Under the pieces are notes generated by a model. It did no database searches and was not told where the DNA came from. It saw only the letters and a program-made list of their open reading frames with translations. The position numbers and the translations under genes were made by a program. A DNA stretch of 6,691 nt from Propionibacteriaceae bacterium (GTDB taxonomy: Bacteria > Actinomycetota > Actinomycetes > Propionibacteriales > Propionibacteriaceae), in the NCBI GenBank assembly GCA_003158895.1, contig PMLO01000221.1, positions 13,462 through 20,152 on the forward strand. Reading direction: 5' to 3'. Shown here piece by piece: positions 1 to 5,659 of the stretch. Each line of letters starts with the position of its first letter. Position 1 is the first letter of the stretch.

Positions 1-455
1 CCGAACCACGCGATCTCCCCGGCGTCCCGCAGCGCGCGCCGGGTGTCGAGGTCGATGTACTCCTCGGCCGGTACGAACACCACGACGAGGTCGTACGGCC
101 AGTCCCAGGGCTTGCCCGCCAGCTCAGCGATCACGGCGCACGCGATCCCGACCTGCGTGTGGTGCCCGCAGGCGTGAACGGCACCGGTGACGGGGTCGGC
201 GTCGGGGTGCGCCGGCACGATGAGCGCGTCCAGCTCCGCGACCAGCGCGACGGCCCGATCGTGCCCCGGGCCGAGCCGCAGCCGCAGCCCTGTACGTGCG
301 AACGACCTGATCTCGGCACCCGGCGCGTGCAGCTCCAGGAACTCACGGACACGGGCGGACGTGTACGTCTCCTGATAGCCCACCTCGGGATGCGCCCACA
401 GGTCGGCGACCAGTTCCGCCACCTCGTCGTACGCAGCAAGCAGCGGTGCGCTCAT
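1..455 (-). CDS. M20-family amidohydrolase/peptidase (N-terminal part, cut by window edge)
   Basis: The N-terminal 151 codons of a metal-dependent amidohydrolase are present; the 3' end lies beyond base 1. Seen: LWAHPEVGYQE (residues 19-29), an M20 opening signature; AELDAL (73-78), where the family has its metal-ligand region; HACGHH (94-99), the usual HxCGHD/N metal-binding motif with His in the last place; and PAEE (129-132), holding the catalytic and ligand Glu pair. Family knowledge: M20D enzymes hydrolyse amide bonds of N-acyl amino acids, aminobenzoyl-glutamate, diaminopimelate derivatives or auxin conjugates with two divalent metals. There is no signal peptide, so it is probably cytoplasmic. 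The start is the ATG at 455-453, which overlaps the TGA of the upstream 40-residue gene (ATGA), implying translational coupling; no good Shine-Dalgarno is visible. The family call is firm; the substrate is unknown. Confidence 0.88.
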   Translation of the reverse strand, partial: MSAPLLAAYDEVAELVADLWAHPEVGYQETYTSARVREFLELHAPGAEIRSFARTGLRLRLGPGHDRAVALVAELDALIVPAHPDADPVTGAVHACGHHTQVGIACAVIAELAGKPWDWPYDLVVVFVPAEEYIDLDTRRALRDAGEIAWF

Positions 456-574
456 CCGGGGTGCGGATCCGTCGCCGCCGCCCATCGCTTGGCCCGATCG
501 TCGCGCTCGCGCGCCTTCGAGCCGAGCACGATCCCGGCCGCGACCACCACCGCGAACACCACCAGTCGCTTCAT
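452..574 (-). CDS. 40-residue single-pass membrane micro-protein
   Basis: This small open frame starts MKRLVVFAVVVAAG and ends DPHPG, 40 residues in total. Residues 4-18 form one hydrophobic segment behind a Lys-Arg pair. Residues 20-31 are highly charged (K, R, E, D), followed by a short Ala-rich tail. This looks like a tiny inner-membrane anchor with its charged tail on one face; a cleavable signal is unlikely, as no mature protein would remain. It sits 20 bp after the lyase-like gene, and its TGA overlaps the next gene's ATG by ATGA, so it is placed as a coupling or linker gene in the operon. The start is the ATG at 574-572, preceded by GGCGGA directly next to the start, which is closer than a usual ribosome site. 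I do not recognise the family. The positional evidence (exact ATGA junction, same strand, sensible membrane segment) is the main support. Confidence 0.6.
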   Translation of the reverse strand: MKRLVVFAVVVAAGIVLGSKARERDDRAKRWAAATDPHPG

Positions 575-594
575 TCCGCCAGACTACGTGCCGG

Positions 595-2454
595 TCAGGT
601 GATCCGACGGGTTCCGTCGCGGTCCAGGGTCAGAGAGCCGGCGGTGCTGCGGACCTGGATGCGGTCGGCGTCGAAGGGTGCCTGTACCCAGCCCGTGTCG
701 TAGCGCCCGTAGTCGGACGCCACCGCCTGGCCGTCCTTGGCGAGGCCGCCGGCGGATAGGACGTACGAGGCGTCAGGTGTGCTCACCCGGAGCCGCGCGC
801 CCGACAGCGTCACCGAGCAGCGGGACAGCCACGTGCTGAAGTCGTCGAGGGACCCGTACTCGGCGAGCTCGGCGCACACGACGACCCATCCGGTCACCTT
901 GCCAGCCTGCCGCAGGGCGTCGCCGGACTCCTGGACCAGCTCCGACGTGGCGAGTACGCCCACGAGGCCGCTCCCTTGTCGTACCGCCAGCCAGTGACTG
1001 CCCTGCGCGTACTCGTCGAGCTCGGCGAACGGCACGTACAGGTGGCTGCCCCGCACGCGCTTGGCCTCGCCCAGCCCGCGCCGACCGCGGGTGTCGTACA
1101 CCGCCAGCAGCACCGGCCCCGCTGCGGCCACGCGCGGATTGACGCCGTTGCCCACCCACGCCGACGGCGTCTTCTGCCGTGTCGCGTCGTCGACGAGAGG
1201 GCCTCCAGGGTGGGTCGCGAAGATCGGTACGCCGCCCGGTAGGACCACCTGCCACAGGTGCTGCTGATCGCCGAAGTGGCCAGGTCGGTAGTTCTGCGCA
1301 CTGCTCAGCACGTACGAGTCGGAGCGGGTGGTCGTGACGTGCGCACGCTCCAGCGCCATACCGGCCACGGCCGGTTTCGCAAGCCGCATCGCGCTGGGCA
1401 GCAGTCCGCTCGGCACCCACTCCAGTGCGTGCAGCGCGGAGACGAAGGGGTTGCTCGCCATCCGCCACGCGTGGAACGCGGTCATGGTCGCCCGGATGGC
1501 GCCGGGGTTCACGAACGCCTCCATCGCCCACAACAGCGCGCCGGTCGACTCGGGGTCGTCGGGCGCTCCGTACAGGGCGGCCGCGTCGGCGATGTCCAGG
1601 CCGTGCCCGGAACGTACGGTCCGTGGCGACGAGTCCTGGGCGATCTCGCGGATCACCGCCGGGACCTCGTAGGACTTCCTGAGGCAGAACACCATCCCGA
1701 TCCGGTCCCAGTTCGCCGTGACCTGGTCGTCGGTGAACGCGTGGTCGACGATCGGCTGCATCTCGGAGGTCGCCGGGTACTTCTTCTCCGACTCGTACAG
1801 CCGCCCGGAGCTCGCGACGAAGTGACCATCGAAGCGGTGCAGCGCGCAGTCGAGGAGGAGCAGGTCGAGCACGCCGGCGGCTCTCTCGGCGATCTCCGGA
1901 TCCGGCGCGTGCTCGACGAGCAGGCTCAGCGCTGCGGCGTCCTCCTCGTAGTAGACCGGCGACAGCCACTCGGAGAACCCGAACCGGAACCGCAGTTCGA
2001 GCCATTGCAGCAACCGCCTGCGCCCGTCGTCTCGGTGCTCCGCGCCCGTACGGCGATCATTGTTGAACGTGTCCTCGCAGAAGGTCGCGCCTGCGAGGTA
2101 CTCCGCGGTCGCGAACAGCAGCTGGTGGTTCTCCGACCAGAAGCACATCGCGTCGTCGCCAGGCTCGGCCATCCAGTACTTGAAGCCGACCAGCGACCGC
2201 TGCACCAGCTCCGCCGACGCCTCCGGGACCTTGCCGCCCAGCAGCACGGCGAGCAGCGCGATGGCGCGGAAGTCGGCGCAGTCCCGCCGCATGTCGACGA
2301 AGGCGCACAGGTCGCTCAGCTCACCGACCAGGGCGGCGGCGTCGAGGGGCTCCGTGCCGTCGAGCCCGGGGAAGAGCGACGCCAGCGCGGCGTACGTACC
2401 CGCGACGGGACCATCGAGCCTGACCCTCGCGGGCAACGTCTTGGCCTTCCTCAT
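595..2454 (-). CDS. Large polysaccharide-lyase-like protein (alpha/alpha barrel plus beta-sandwich), function unassigned
   Basis: A 619-residue protein with no signal peptide or membrane segment. Residues about 40-375 are helix-rich and carry motifs that look catalytic or structural: YWMAEPGDDAMCFWSENHQ (93-111), RFGFSEWLSPVYYEED (157-172), and the GHF and GRLY motifs (210-220). Residues about 376-619 are beta-rich, starting SDSYVLSSAQNYRPG (378-392), with FATHPGG (412-418) and NPRV (439-442). This layout, an (alpha/alpha) toroid followed by an antiparallel beta-sandwich with conserved Asn-His and Tyr-rich motifs, recalls heparinase- and chondroitin-lyase-like folds; this is inference from motif pattern, not a database hit. 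It is the first gene of a minus-strand operon with the micro-protein and M20 hydrolase. The start at 2454 is chosen because GGAGGT lies just upstream; a longer frame from 2514 would run across the promoter repeats. An alternative is a hypothetical carbohydrate-active glycosidase with a similar barrel. Confidence 0.72.
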   Translation of the reverse strand: MRKAKTLPARVRLDGPVAGTYAALASLFPGLDGTEPLDAAALVGELSDLCAFVDMRRDCADFRAIALLAVLLGGKVPEASAELVQRSLVGFKYWMAEPGDDAMCFWSENHQLLFATAEYLAGATFCEDTFNNDRRTGAEHRDDGRRRLLQWLELRFRFGFSEWLSPVYYEEDAAALSLLVEHAPDPEIAERAAGVLDLLLLDCALHRFDGHFVASSGRLYESEKKYPATSEMQPIVDHAFTDDQVTANWDRIGMVFCLRKSYEVPAVIREIAQDSSPRTVRSGHGLDIADAAALYGAPDDPESTGALLWAMEAFVNPGAIRATMTAFHAWRMASNPFVSALHALEWVPSGLLPSAMRLAKPAVAGMALERAHVTTTRSDSYVLSSAQNYRPGHFGDQQHLWQVVLPGGVPIFATHPGGPLVDDATRQKTPSAWVGNGVNPRVAAAGPVLLAVYDTRGRRGLGEAKRVRGSHLYVPFAELDEYAQGSHWLAVRQGSGLVGVLATSELVQESGDALRQAGKVTGWVVVCAELAEYGSLDDFSTWLSRCSVTLSGARLRVSTPDASYVLSAGGLAKDGQAVASDYGRYDTGWVQAPFDADRIQVRSTAGSLTLDRDGTRRIT

Positions 2455-2457
2455 CTC

Positions 2458-2463
2458 ACCTCC
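2458..2463 (-). promoter_or_regulatory. Ribosome binding site of the lyase-like gene
   Basis: GGAGGT is read on the minus strand, three bases before the ATG at 2454-2452. It is a near-perfect match to the 16S rRNA tail, though slightly close to the start. It decides the start at 2454 over the in-frame ATG at 2514, which has no comparable site and would put 20 unlikely residues (rich in G, E and C) in front of the protein. Confidence 0.7.
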
Positions 2464-2486
2464 GCAGCCTTCCCATCCTTTCGCGC

Positions 2487-2530
2487 CATGTTGTGAAACC
2501 GGATCCTCGTCCACGTTGTGTTACCGGATC
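2487..2530. repeat. Paired 19-bp direct repeats in a divergent promoter (candidate operator)
   Basis: Two copies of CAYGTTGTGWWACCGGATC lie at 2487-2505 and 2512-2530. They agree at 16 of 19 positions, and copy starts are 25 bp apart with a 6-bp spacer. They sit 33 bp upstream of the lyase-like gene start and 73 bp upstream of the kinase start, in the 148-bp region (2455-2602) that separates these divergent genes. Paired direct repeats in such a place usually bind a dimeric regulator. The neighbouring NarL-type response regulator is a reasonable candidate, but this is inference. No clear -10/-35 pair for the minus-strand operon could be picked out next to them. Confidence 0.6.
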
Positions 2531-2589
2531 GTGAGGCAGTGGTTCGTGAGGGCATCCCAACGACCGGTGTCGCCGAGGGCCGATCTCAA

Positions 2590-2595
2590 TAGGCT
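2590..2595 (+). promoter_or_regulatory. Candidate -10 box for a leaderless kinase transcript
   Basis: TAGGCT fits TANNNT and ends exactly seven bases before the ATG at 2603. Transcription starting about seven bases downstream of the -10 would begin at the start codon itself. The gene has no Shine-Dalgarno, which agrees with a leaderless mRNA, a common mode in actinobacteria. No recognisable -35 hexamer is present at a 16-18 bp spacing. Confidence 0.45.
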
Positions 2596-2602
2596 GGGCT
2601 CG

Positions 2603-3841
2603 ATGAATGTGATGCAGGCAGTGCGGGCCTTCAAGGCTGCCAACGACGGCTGGCGGGTCGATCTCGCGCTCGCCGGCGCGGCGCTGCTGCTCGGGCTCCT
2701 GCCGTACGTGATCCTCGACCACCTGTTCGATCACGCCCAGACGGACCTCGCGGCCGCCACCGTGACGACCTTCATCGCCTTCCTCGCGATCTCCGTGCGT
2801 CGCGCCTTCCCGATGGTGTTCATGTTCGTCACCGCCGGCGTCCTCCTCATACAGGTCGCGCTCGTTCCCACGCCGACGGTGGGGATCGTCGTCGTGCCGC
2901 TGGCGGCCTACACGGTGGCACGCTGGGTGCCCGGGCTCAGAGCGCGGTTGGTCGTCGTTCTCGGCGCCGCGGGCGCCGTGGTCGCGCCGCTGAGATGGAT
3001 CGTTCTGCGGTTCGGCTTCGGCGAGCCCGTGGTGACCGTTGCCGCCATCCTCGCCTCAGGCGTGTGCGTCGGGCTCGTCATCACTCCGTACGCACTCGGT
3101 CGCCGTGCCCGTGACATGGTCAGCGCCCAGGCGACGCTGCTCATGGCGGAGACGGAGCACTTCCGGACCCTGCTGTCCGAGCGGGAGCACGAGGCCCGCG
3201 CAATCGAGGCGCGCACGCGCAACCAGATCGCTCGCGAGCTGCACGACGTGGTGGCCCACTCGCTGTCGGTGATGGTCGTACAGGCTGAGGGGGGGTACGC
3301 GCTCGCGTCCAAGAAGCCTGAGGCAGCCCAAGCAGCCCTCGGCACGATCGCCACGACCGGCCGGGAGGCGCTCGGCGAGATGCGCCGCATCGTCGCCGTG
3401 CTGCGCGAAGGCGATGCCGAGGCCGAACCCGAGCTGTACACGCCGCTGCCGACACTCGTCGACATCCCTCGCCTGGTCGAGAAGACCGGCGCGGCGCTCA
3501 CGGTCACCGGTGATGTGCCGGACGTCTCACCAGCGCTCGGCCTGACCGCGTACCGCGTGATTCAGGAGGCACTCACGAACGTCCTCAAGCACGCGGGACC
3601 ACACGCCGATCCGCACGTGGCCGTCTCGTACACCCCGAAGGGCATCGACGTGGAGATCATCGACTCGGGCCTTGGCCAACGGGCCACCACTGACGGCCGA
3701 GGGCATGGTCAGCGGGGGATGGCCGAGCGCCTCGGCGCCCATGGCGGCACGGTCGAGGTGGGCCCCCGAGCCGACAACGGCTACCGCGTCCACGCGTGGC
3801 TCCCGCTTCCGGCCACGGCATCAGGGAGGATCAAGACGTGA
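2603..3841 (+). CDS. Membrane sensor histidine kinase, HisKA_3 (DesK/NarL-partner) family
   Basis: A 412-residue kinase. The N-terminal half has about five or six hydrophobic segments (roughly residues 21-39, 52-66, 70-89, 93-108, 114-134 and 143-162), so sensing is in or near the membrane with little extracellular domain. A charged helical linker (about 171-205) leads to the dimerisation box RNQIARELHDVVAHSLS (206-222), with His214 as phosphoacceptor. The ATPase domain has the N box QEALTNVLKHA (321-331, Asn326), DSG (354-356), and the G box GHGQRGMAER (367-376). All catalytic motifs look intact. The start at 2603 is chosen because the protein then begins just before the first membrane segment and a TANNNT box sits seven bases upstream; ATG 2612 is an alternative. 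The stop TGA overlaps the response regulator's GTG, so the two are co-transcribed. The signal is unknown. Confidence 0.95.
   Translation: MNVMQAVRAFKAANDGWRVDLALAGAALLLGLLPYVILDHLFDHAQTDLAAATVTTFIAFLAISVRRAFPMVFMFVTAGVLLIQVALVPTPTVGIVVVPLAAYTVARWVPGLRARLVVVLGAAGAVVAPLRWIVLRFGFGEPVVTVAAILASGVCVGLVITPYALGRRARDMVSAQATLLMAETEHFRTLLSEREHEARAIEARTRNQIARELHDVVAHSLSVMVVQAEGGYALASKKPEAAQAALGTIATTGREALGEMRRIVAVLREGDAEAEPELYTPLPTLVDIPRLVEKTGAALTVTGDVPDVSPALGLTAYRVIQEALTNVLKHAGPHADPHVAVSYTPKGIDVEIIDSGLGQRATTDGRGHGQRGMAERLGAHGGTVEVGPRADNGYRVHAWLPLPATASGRIKT
3824..3829 (+). promoter_or_regulatory. Ribosome binding site of the response regulator
   Basis: GGGAGG ends eight bases before the GTG at 3838, inside the last codons of the kinase gene. 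This ideal spacing decides the GTG start over an in-frame ATG at 3796, which would add 14 residues ahead of the conserved first beta strand. Confidence 0.8.
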
Positions 3842-4497
3842 CCATCCGCGTACTACTCGTAGACGACCAGGCTCTCGTACGCAGCGGGTTCCGCATGCTC
3901 ATCGAGTCGAGCGACGGAATCGAGATCGTCGGCGAGGCCGACAACGGAGCCCACGCTCTCGAGCTGATGGCGACGACGCCTGTCGACGTCGTCCTCATGG
4001 ACATCCGCATGCCCGTCATGGACGGCGTCGAGGCCACCAAGCGGATCGTCGCGTCCGGCTCACTCGCGCACGTCCTGGTGCTGACCACGTTCGACGCCGA
4101 CGAGTACGTGTACGCCGCGCTTCGCGCAGGTGCCAGCGGCTTCCTGCTCAAGGACAGCCGCCCCGAAGAGCTGCTCCAGGCGATCCACAGCGTCGCGAAC
4201 GGTGACGCGGTGATGGCGCCCAGCGCGACGCGACGGCTCCTCGACCACGTCGTGCCGCTCCTGCCGGCCAGCCATGGCGACCGAGCGGACACGCGCCTCG
4301 ACATCCTCACGGATCGCGAGCGCGAGGTGCTCATCGAGATCGCGAAGGGCGCCACCAACGCCGAGATCTCGAGCACCCTGTACATGGCCGAGGGAACCGT
4401 GAAGACCCACATCGGCCGCTTGTTCGCGAAGCTCCACGCGCGCGATCGCGTACAGCTCGTGCTGATCGCGTACGAGACGGAGCTCGTCAAGCCCTAG
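3838..4497 (+). CDS. NarL/FixJ-type response regulator (receiver plus LuxR HTH)
   Basis: A 219-residue DNA-binding response regulator, the usual length for the family. The receiver domain (about 1-120) has the acidic pair Asp9-Asp10, phosphoacceptor Asp55 in LMDIRMPVMDG, the switch Thr83 (LTTFD) and Lys105 (LLKDS). The C-terminal LuxR-type helix-turn-helix spans about 157-215, with LTDREREVL, NAEISSTLYMAEGTVKTHI and the dimer helix. It would be phosphorylated by the kinase encoded immediately upstream; the genes overlap by GTGA, giving near-stoichiometric coupled translation. The GTG start follows a strong Shine-Dalgarno. The targets are unknown; the divergent lyase-like operon with its paired repeats is the closest plausible one. 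The stop TAG shares four bases with the stop of the convergent LacI gene, leaving no room for a terminator between them. Confidence 0.96.
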   Translation: MTIRVLLVDDQALVRSGFRMLIESSDGIEIVGEADNGAHALELMATTPVDVVLMDIRMPVMDGVEATKRIVASGSLAHVLVLTTFDADEYVYAALRAGASGFLLKDSRPEELLQAIHSVANGDAVMAPSATRRLLDHVVPLLPASHGDRADTRLDILTDREREVLIEIAKGATNAEISSTLYMAEGTVKTHIGRLFAKLHARDRVQLVLIAYETELVKP

Positions 4498-5522
4498 CTG
4501 CGGAGCCGTACGGGGAGGCCGGGGCCCACCCGTGCGCGGAGCACGGACGGCAGGACGACCCGCCTGTCGCAGGGCTCGACGTCGTCCTCGAGCTCGCTGA
4601 TGAGCTGTGACACCAGCAACGGCGCCACCTCCTCGACGGGCTGGATGACGCTGGAGAAGCCGAGCGCAGCAGCGACCGGGGAGTCGTCGAAACCAACGAT
4701 CGACTCGGCCGGGTGGAATCCCTCGACCGGCGACTCGTACAGCACGCTCAACGCGCCGAGTGCCAGCGAGTCCGTACCGCAGGCTGCGGCGGTGGCGCCG
4801 CGGTCGCGAAGGATCCGCATGGCTCGGAAGCCATGCTCGATCCCTTCCGGCACACACATGTCGAGTTCTGCGAGGTTCTCGTCGACGCCCTTCATACCGC
4901 GCAGCCAGCCCTCGCGACGGTCACGGTCGATCATCGAGAAGTCGCTGGACCCGATGAAGCCGATCCGCGTGTGGCCACGCTCGCGCAGGAGCCTGGTGCC
5001 CTCCTCGACGCCGATGGCGTTGTCGATGTCGACCCACGGATGGGGTGCGTCGAGCTCACCCCACGGACGGCCGAACGCGACGAACGGCATGCCGATGCGA
5101 CGGAGCTCGGCGGGACGGCTGTCCAGCGGCGACGTGTACGCGAGCATCGCCGCGTCGACCAGCCCCGTCTCGTACAGCCCCGTCAGCGCCGCCAGCTCCT
5201 CCTGCTCGCCGGAGGCCGTGACGAGGACGGGGTGGTAGCCGCGCTCCTCGAGAGCCTCCGTCGCCGCGTGGAGGTAACGGTCCATGACGGAGCCGTTGAT
5301 GCCGTCGAGGACCGGCGACATGCGCATCCCGACGATCTTCGTCCGGTTCGTACGCAGGGCACGTGCCGCCGCCGACGGCCGGTAGCCGGAGCGCTCGATG
5401 TGTTCGCGGACCCGTTCCCGCGTCGATGTCTTGACGAGGTGGGGCGCGTTGATGACGTTCGAAACCGTCTGGCGGGAGACACCGAGCTCCTTCGCCAGGC
5501 TGATCAGCGTCGGCCGCGCCAT
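4494..5522 (-). CDS. LacI-family transcriptional regulator
   Basis: A 342-residue one-component regulator of typical family length. Residues 5-25 form the helix-turn-helix (LISLAKELGVSRQTVSNVIN); the recognition-helix residues are Arg17, Gln18 and Asn22. The hinge helix (about 50-57, SAAARALR) has Leu56 at the position that usually wedges into the operator centre. The rest is a periplasmic-binding-protein-like effector domain, with IGFIGSSDFS in the middle and GFDDSP (277-282) near the C-terminus. Family members bind sugars or related small molecules and release DNA. The start ATG 5522-5520 follows GAAGGAG at 5533-5527. It is divergent from the zinc dehydrogenase, with inverted repeats between them, so control of itself and the dehydrogenase is likely. 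An upstream in-frame ATG at 5651 would add 43 residues encoded by the operator region and is rejected. Confidence 0.96.
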   Translation of the reverse strand: MARPTLISLAKELGVSRQTVSNVINAPHLVKTSTRERVREHIERSGYRPSAAARALRTNRTKIVGMRMSPVLDGINGSVMDRYLHAATEALEERGYHPVLVTASGEQEELAALTGLYETGLVDAAMLAYTSPLDSRPAELRRIGMPFVAFGRPWGELDAPHPWVDIDNAIGVEEGTRLLRERGHTRIGFIGSSDFSMIDRDRREGWLRGMKGVDENLAELDMCVPEGIEHGFRAMRILRDRGATAAACGTDSLALGALSVLYESPVEGFHPAESIVGFDDSPVAAALGFSSVIQPVEEVAPLLVSQLISELEDDVEPCDRRVVLPSVLRARVGPGLPVRLRS

Positions 5523-5548
5523 CAGGCTCCTTCGATGTTGAGGTGACG

Positions 5549-5581
5549 ACCGGAATTTACCTTGAACCTTCACATTCCGGT
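5549..5581. promoter_or_regulatory. Inverted repeat over the LacI-gene promoter (candidate autoregulatory operator)
   Basis: Perfect 8-bp arms ACCGGAAT (5549-5556) and ATTCCGGT (5574-5581) enclose 17 bases. Inside lies TGAACCTTCA (5563-5572), a smaller near-palindrome with TGAA/TTCA arms that resembles a LacI-family operator core. On the minus strand TAAATT (5559-5554) fits a -10 box for the LacI gene, giving a leader of about 25 bases with a Shine-Dalgarno. One arm covers this box and the other covers its -35 region, so a bound repressor would block transcription. The assignment to the LacI product is inference. Confidence 0.5.
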
Positions 5582-5583
5582 AG

Positions 5584-5615
5584 CGAAAGTCGTCATCCGG
5601 TCGCCTCGACTTTCG
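5584..5615. promoter_or_regulatory. Second inverted repeat upstream of the dehydrogenase gene
   Basis: Perfect 9-bp arms CGAAAGTCG (5584-5592) and CGACTTTCG (5607-5615) are separated by 14 bases. The site lies 44 bp upstream of the dehydrogenase ATG and 2 bp from the first inverted repeat. It lies outside the likely dehydrogenase transcript, so a DNA-bound protein fits better than an RNA hairpin. It may be a second repressor site or the site of another regulator. Confidence 0.5.
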
Positions 5616-5646
5616 ATCGGCACCGCGTCCTGAAGGCCTGAATCGA

Positions 5647-5652
5647 TACACT
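5647..5652 (+). promoter_or_regulatory. Candidate -10 box for a leaderless dehydrogenase transcript
   Basis: TACACT fits TANNNT and ends exactly seven bases before ATG 5660, the same geometry as the kinase gene. There is no Shine-Dalgarno in front of the ATG. Together these suggest that transcription starts at or next to the A of the start codon. No clear -35 element is seen. Confidence 0.5.
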
Positions 5653-5659
5653 CCCAGCC

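Noticed and set aside
773..2005. 410-residue open frame on the minus strand inside the lyase-like gene
   Set aside because: Its product is dominated by Arg, Ala and Gly without any motif, the typical off-frame reading of GC-rich coding DNA. The overlapping 619-residue frame has well-formed domains and a ribosome site.
1258..2496. 412-residue open frame on the plus strand opposite the lyase-like gene
   Set aside because: Composition is Arg/Val/Gly/Glu-rich with no domain pattern; it is antisense to a clear gene and has no ribosome site.
2060..2602. Long N-terminal extension of the histidine kinase
   Set aside because: It would run antisense through the lyase-like gene and the promoter repeats, and the extra residues are low-complexity Ser/Ala. 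The kinase starts naturally just before its first membrane helix at 2603.
3289..3295. Run of seven G in the kinase gene as a possible frameshift or phase-variable tract
   Set aside because: The frame stays open on both sides, with the His box before and the N, D and G boxes after it all in the same frame, so the gene is intact as read.
4480..4510. Bidirectional terminator between the response regulator and LacI genes
   Set aside because: No stem-loop with a T-run is visible and the genes overlap, so there is no intergenic space to hold one.
4713..5546. 277-residue plus-strand frame opposite the LacI gene
   Set aside because: Arg/Asp/Val-rich shadow of a confidently identified LacI-family gene.
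5523..5651. N-terminal extension of the LacI regulator from an ATG at 5651
   Set aside because: It would place both inverted repeats inside coding sequence. LacI proteins begin a few residues before the helix-turn-helix, and 5522 has a good ribosome site.
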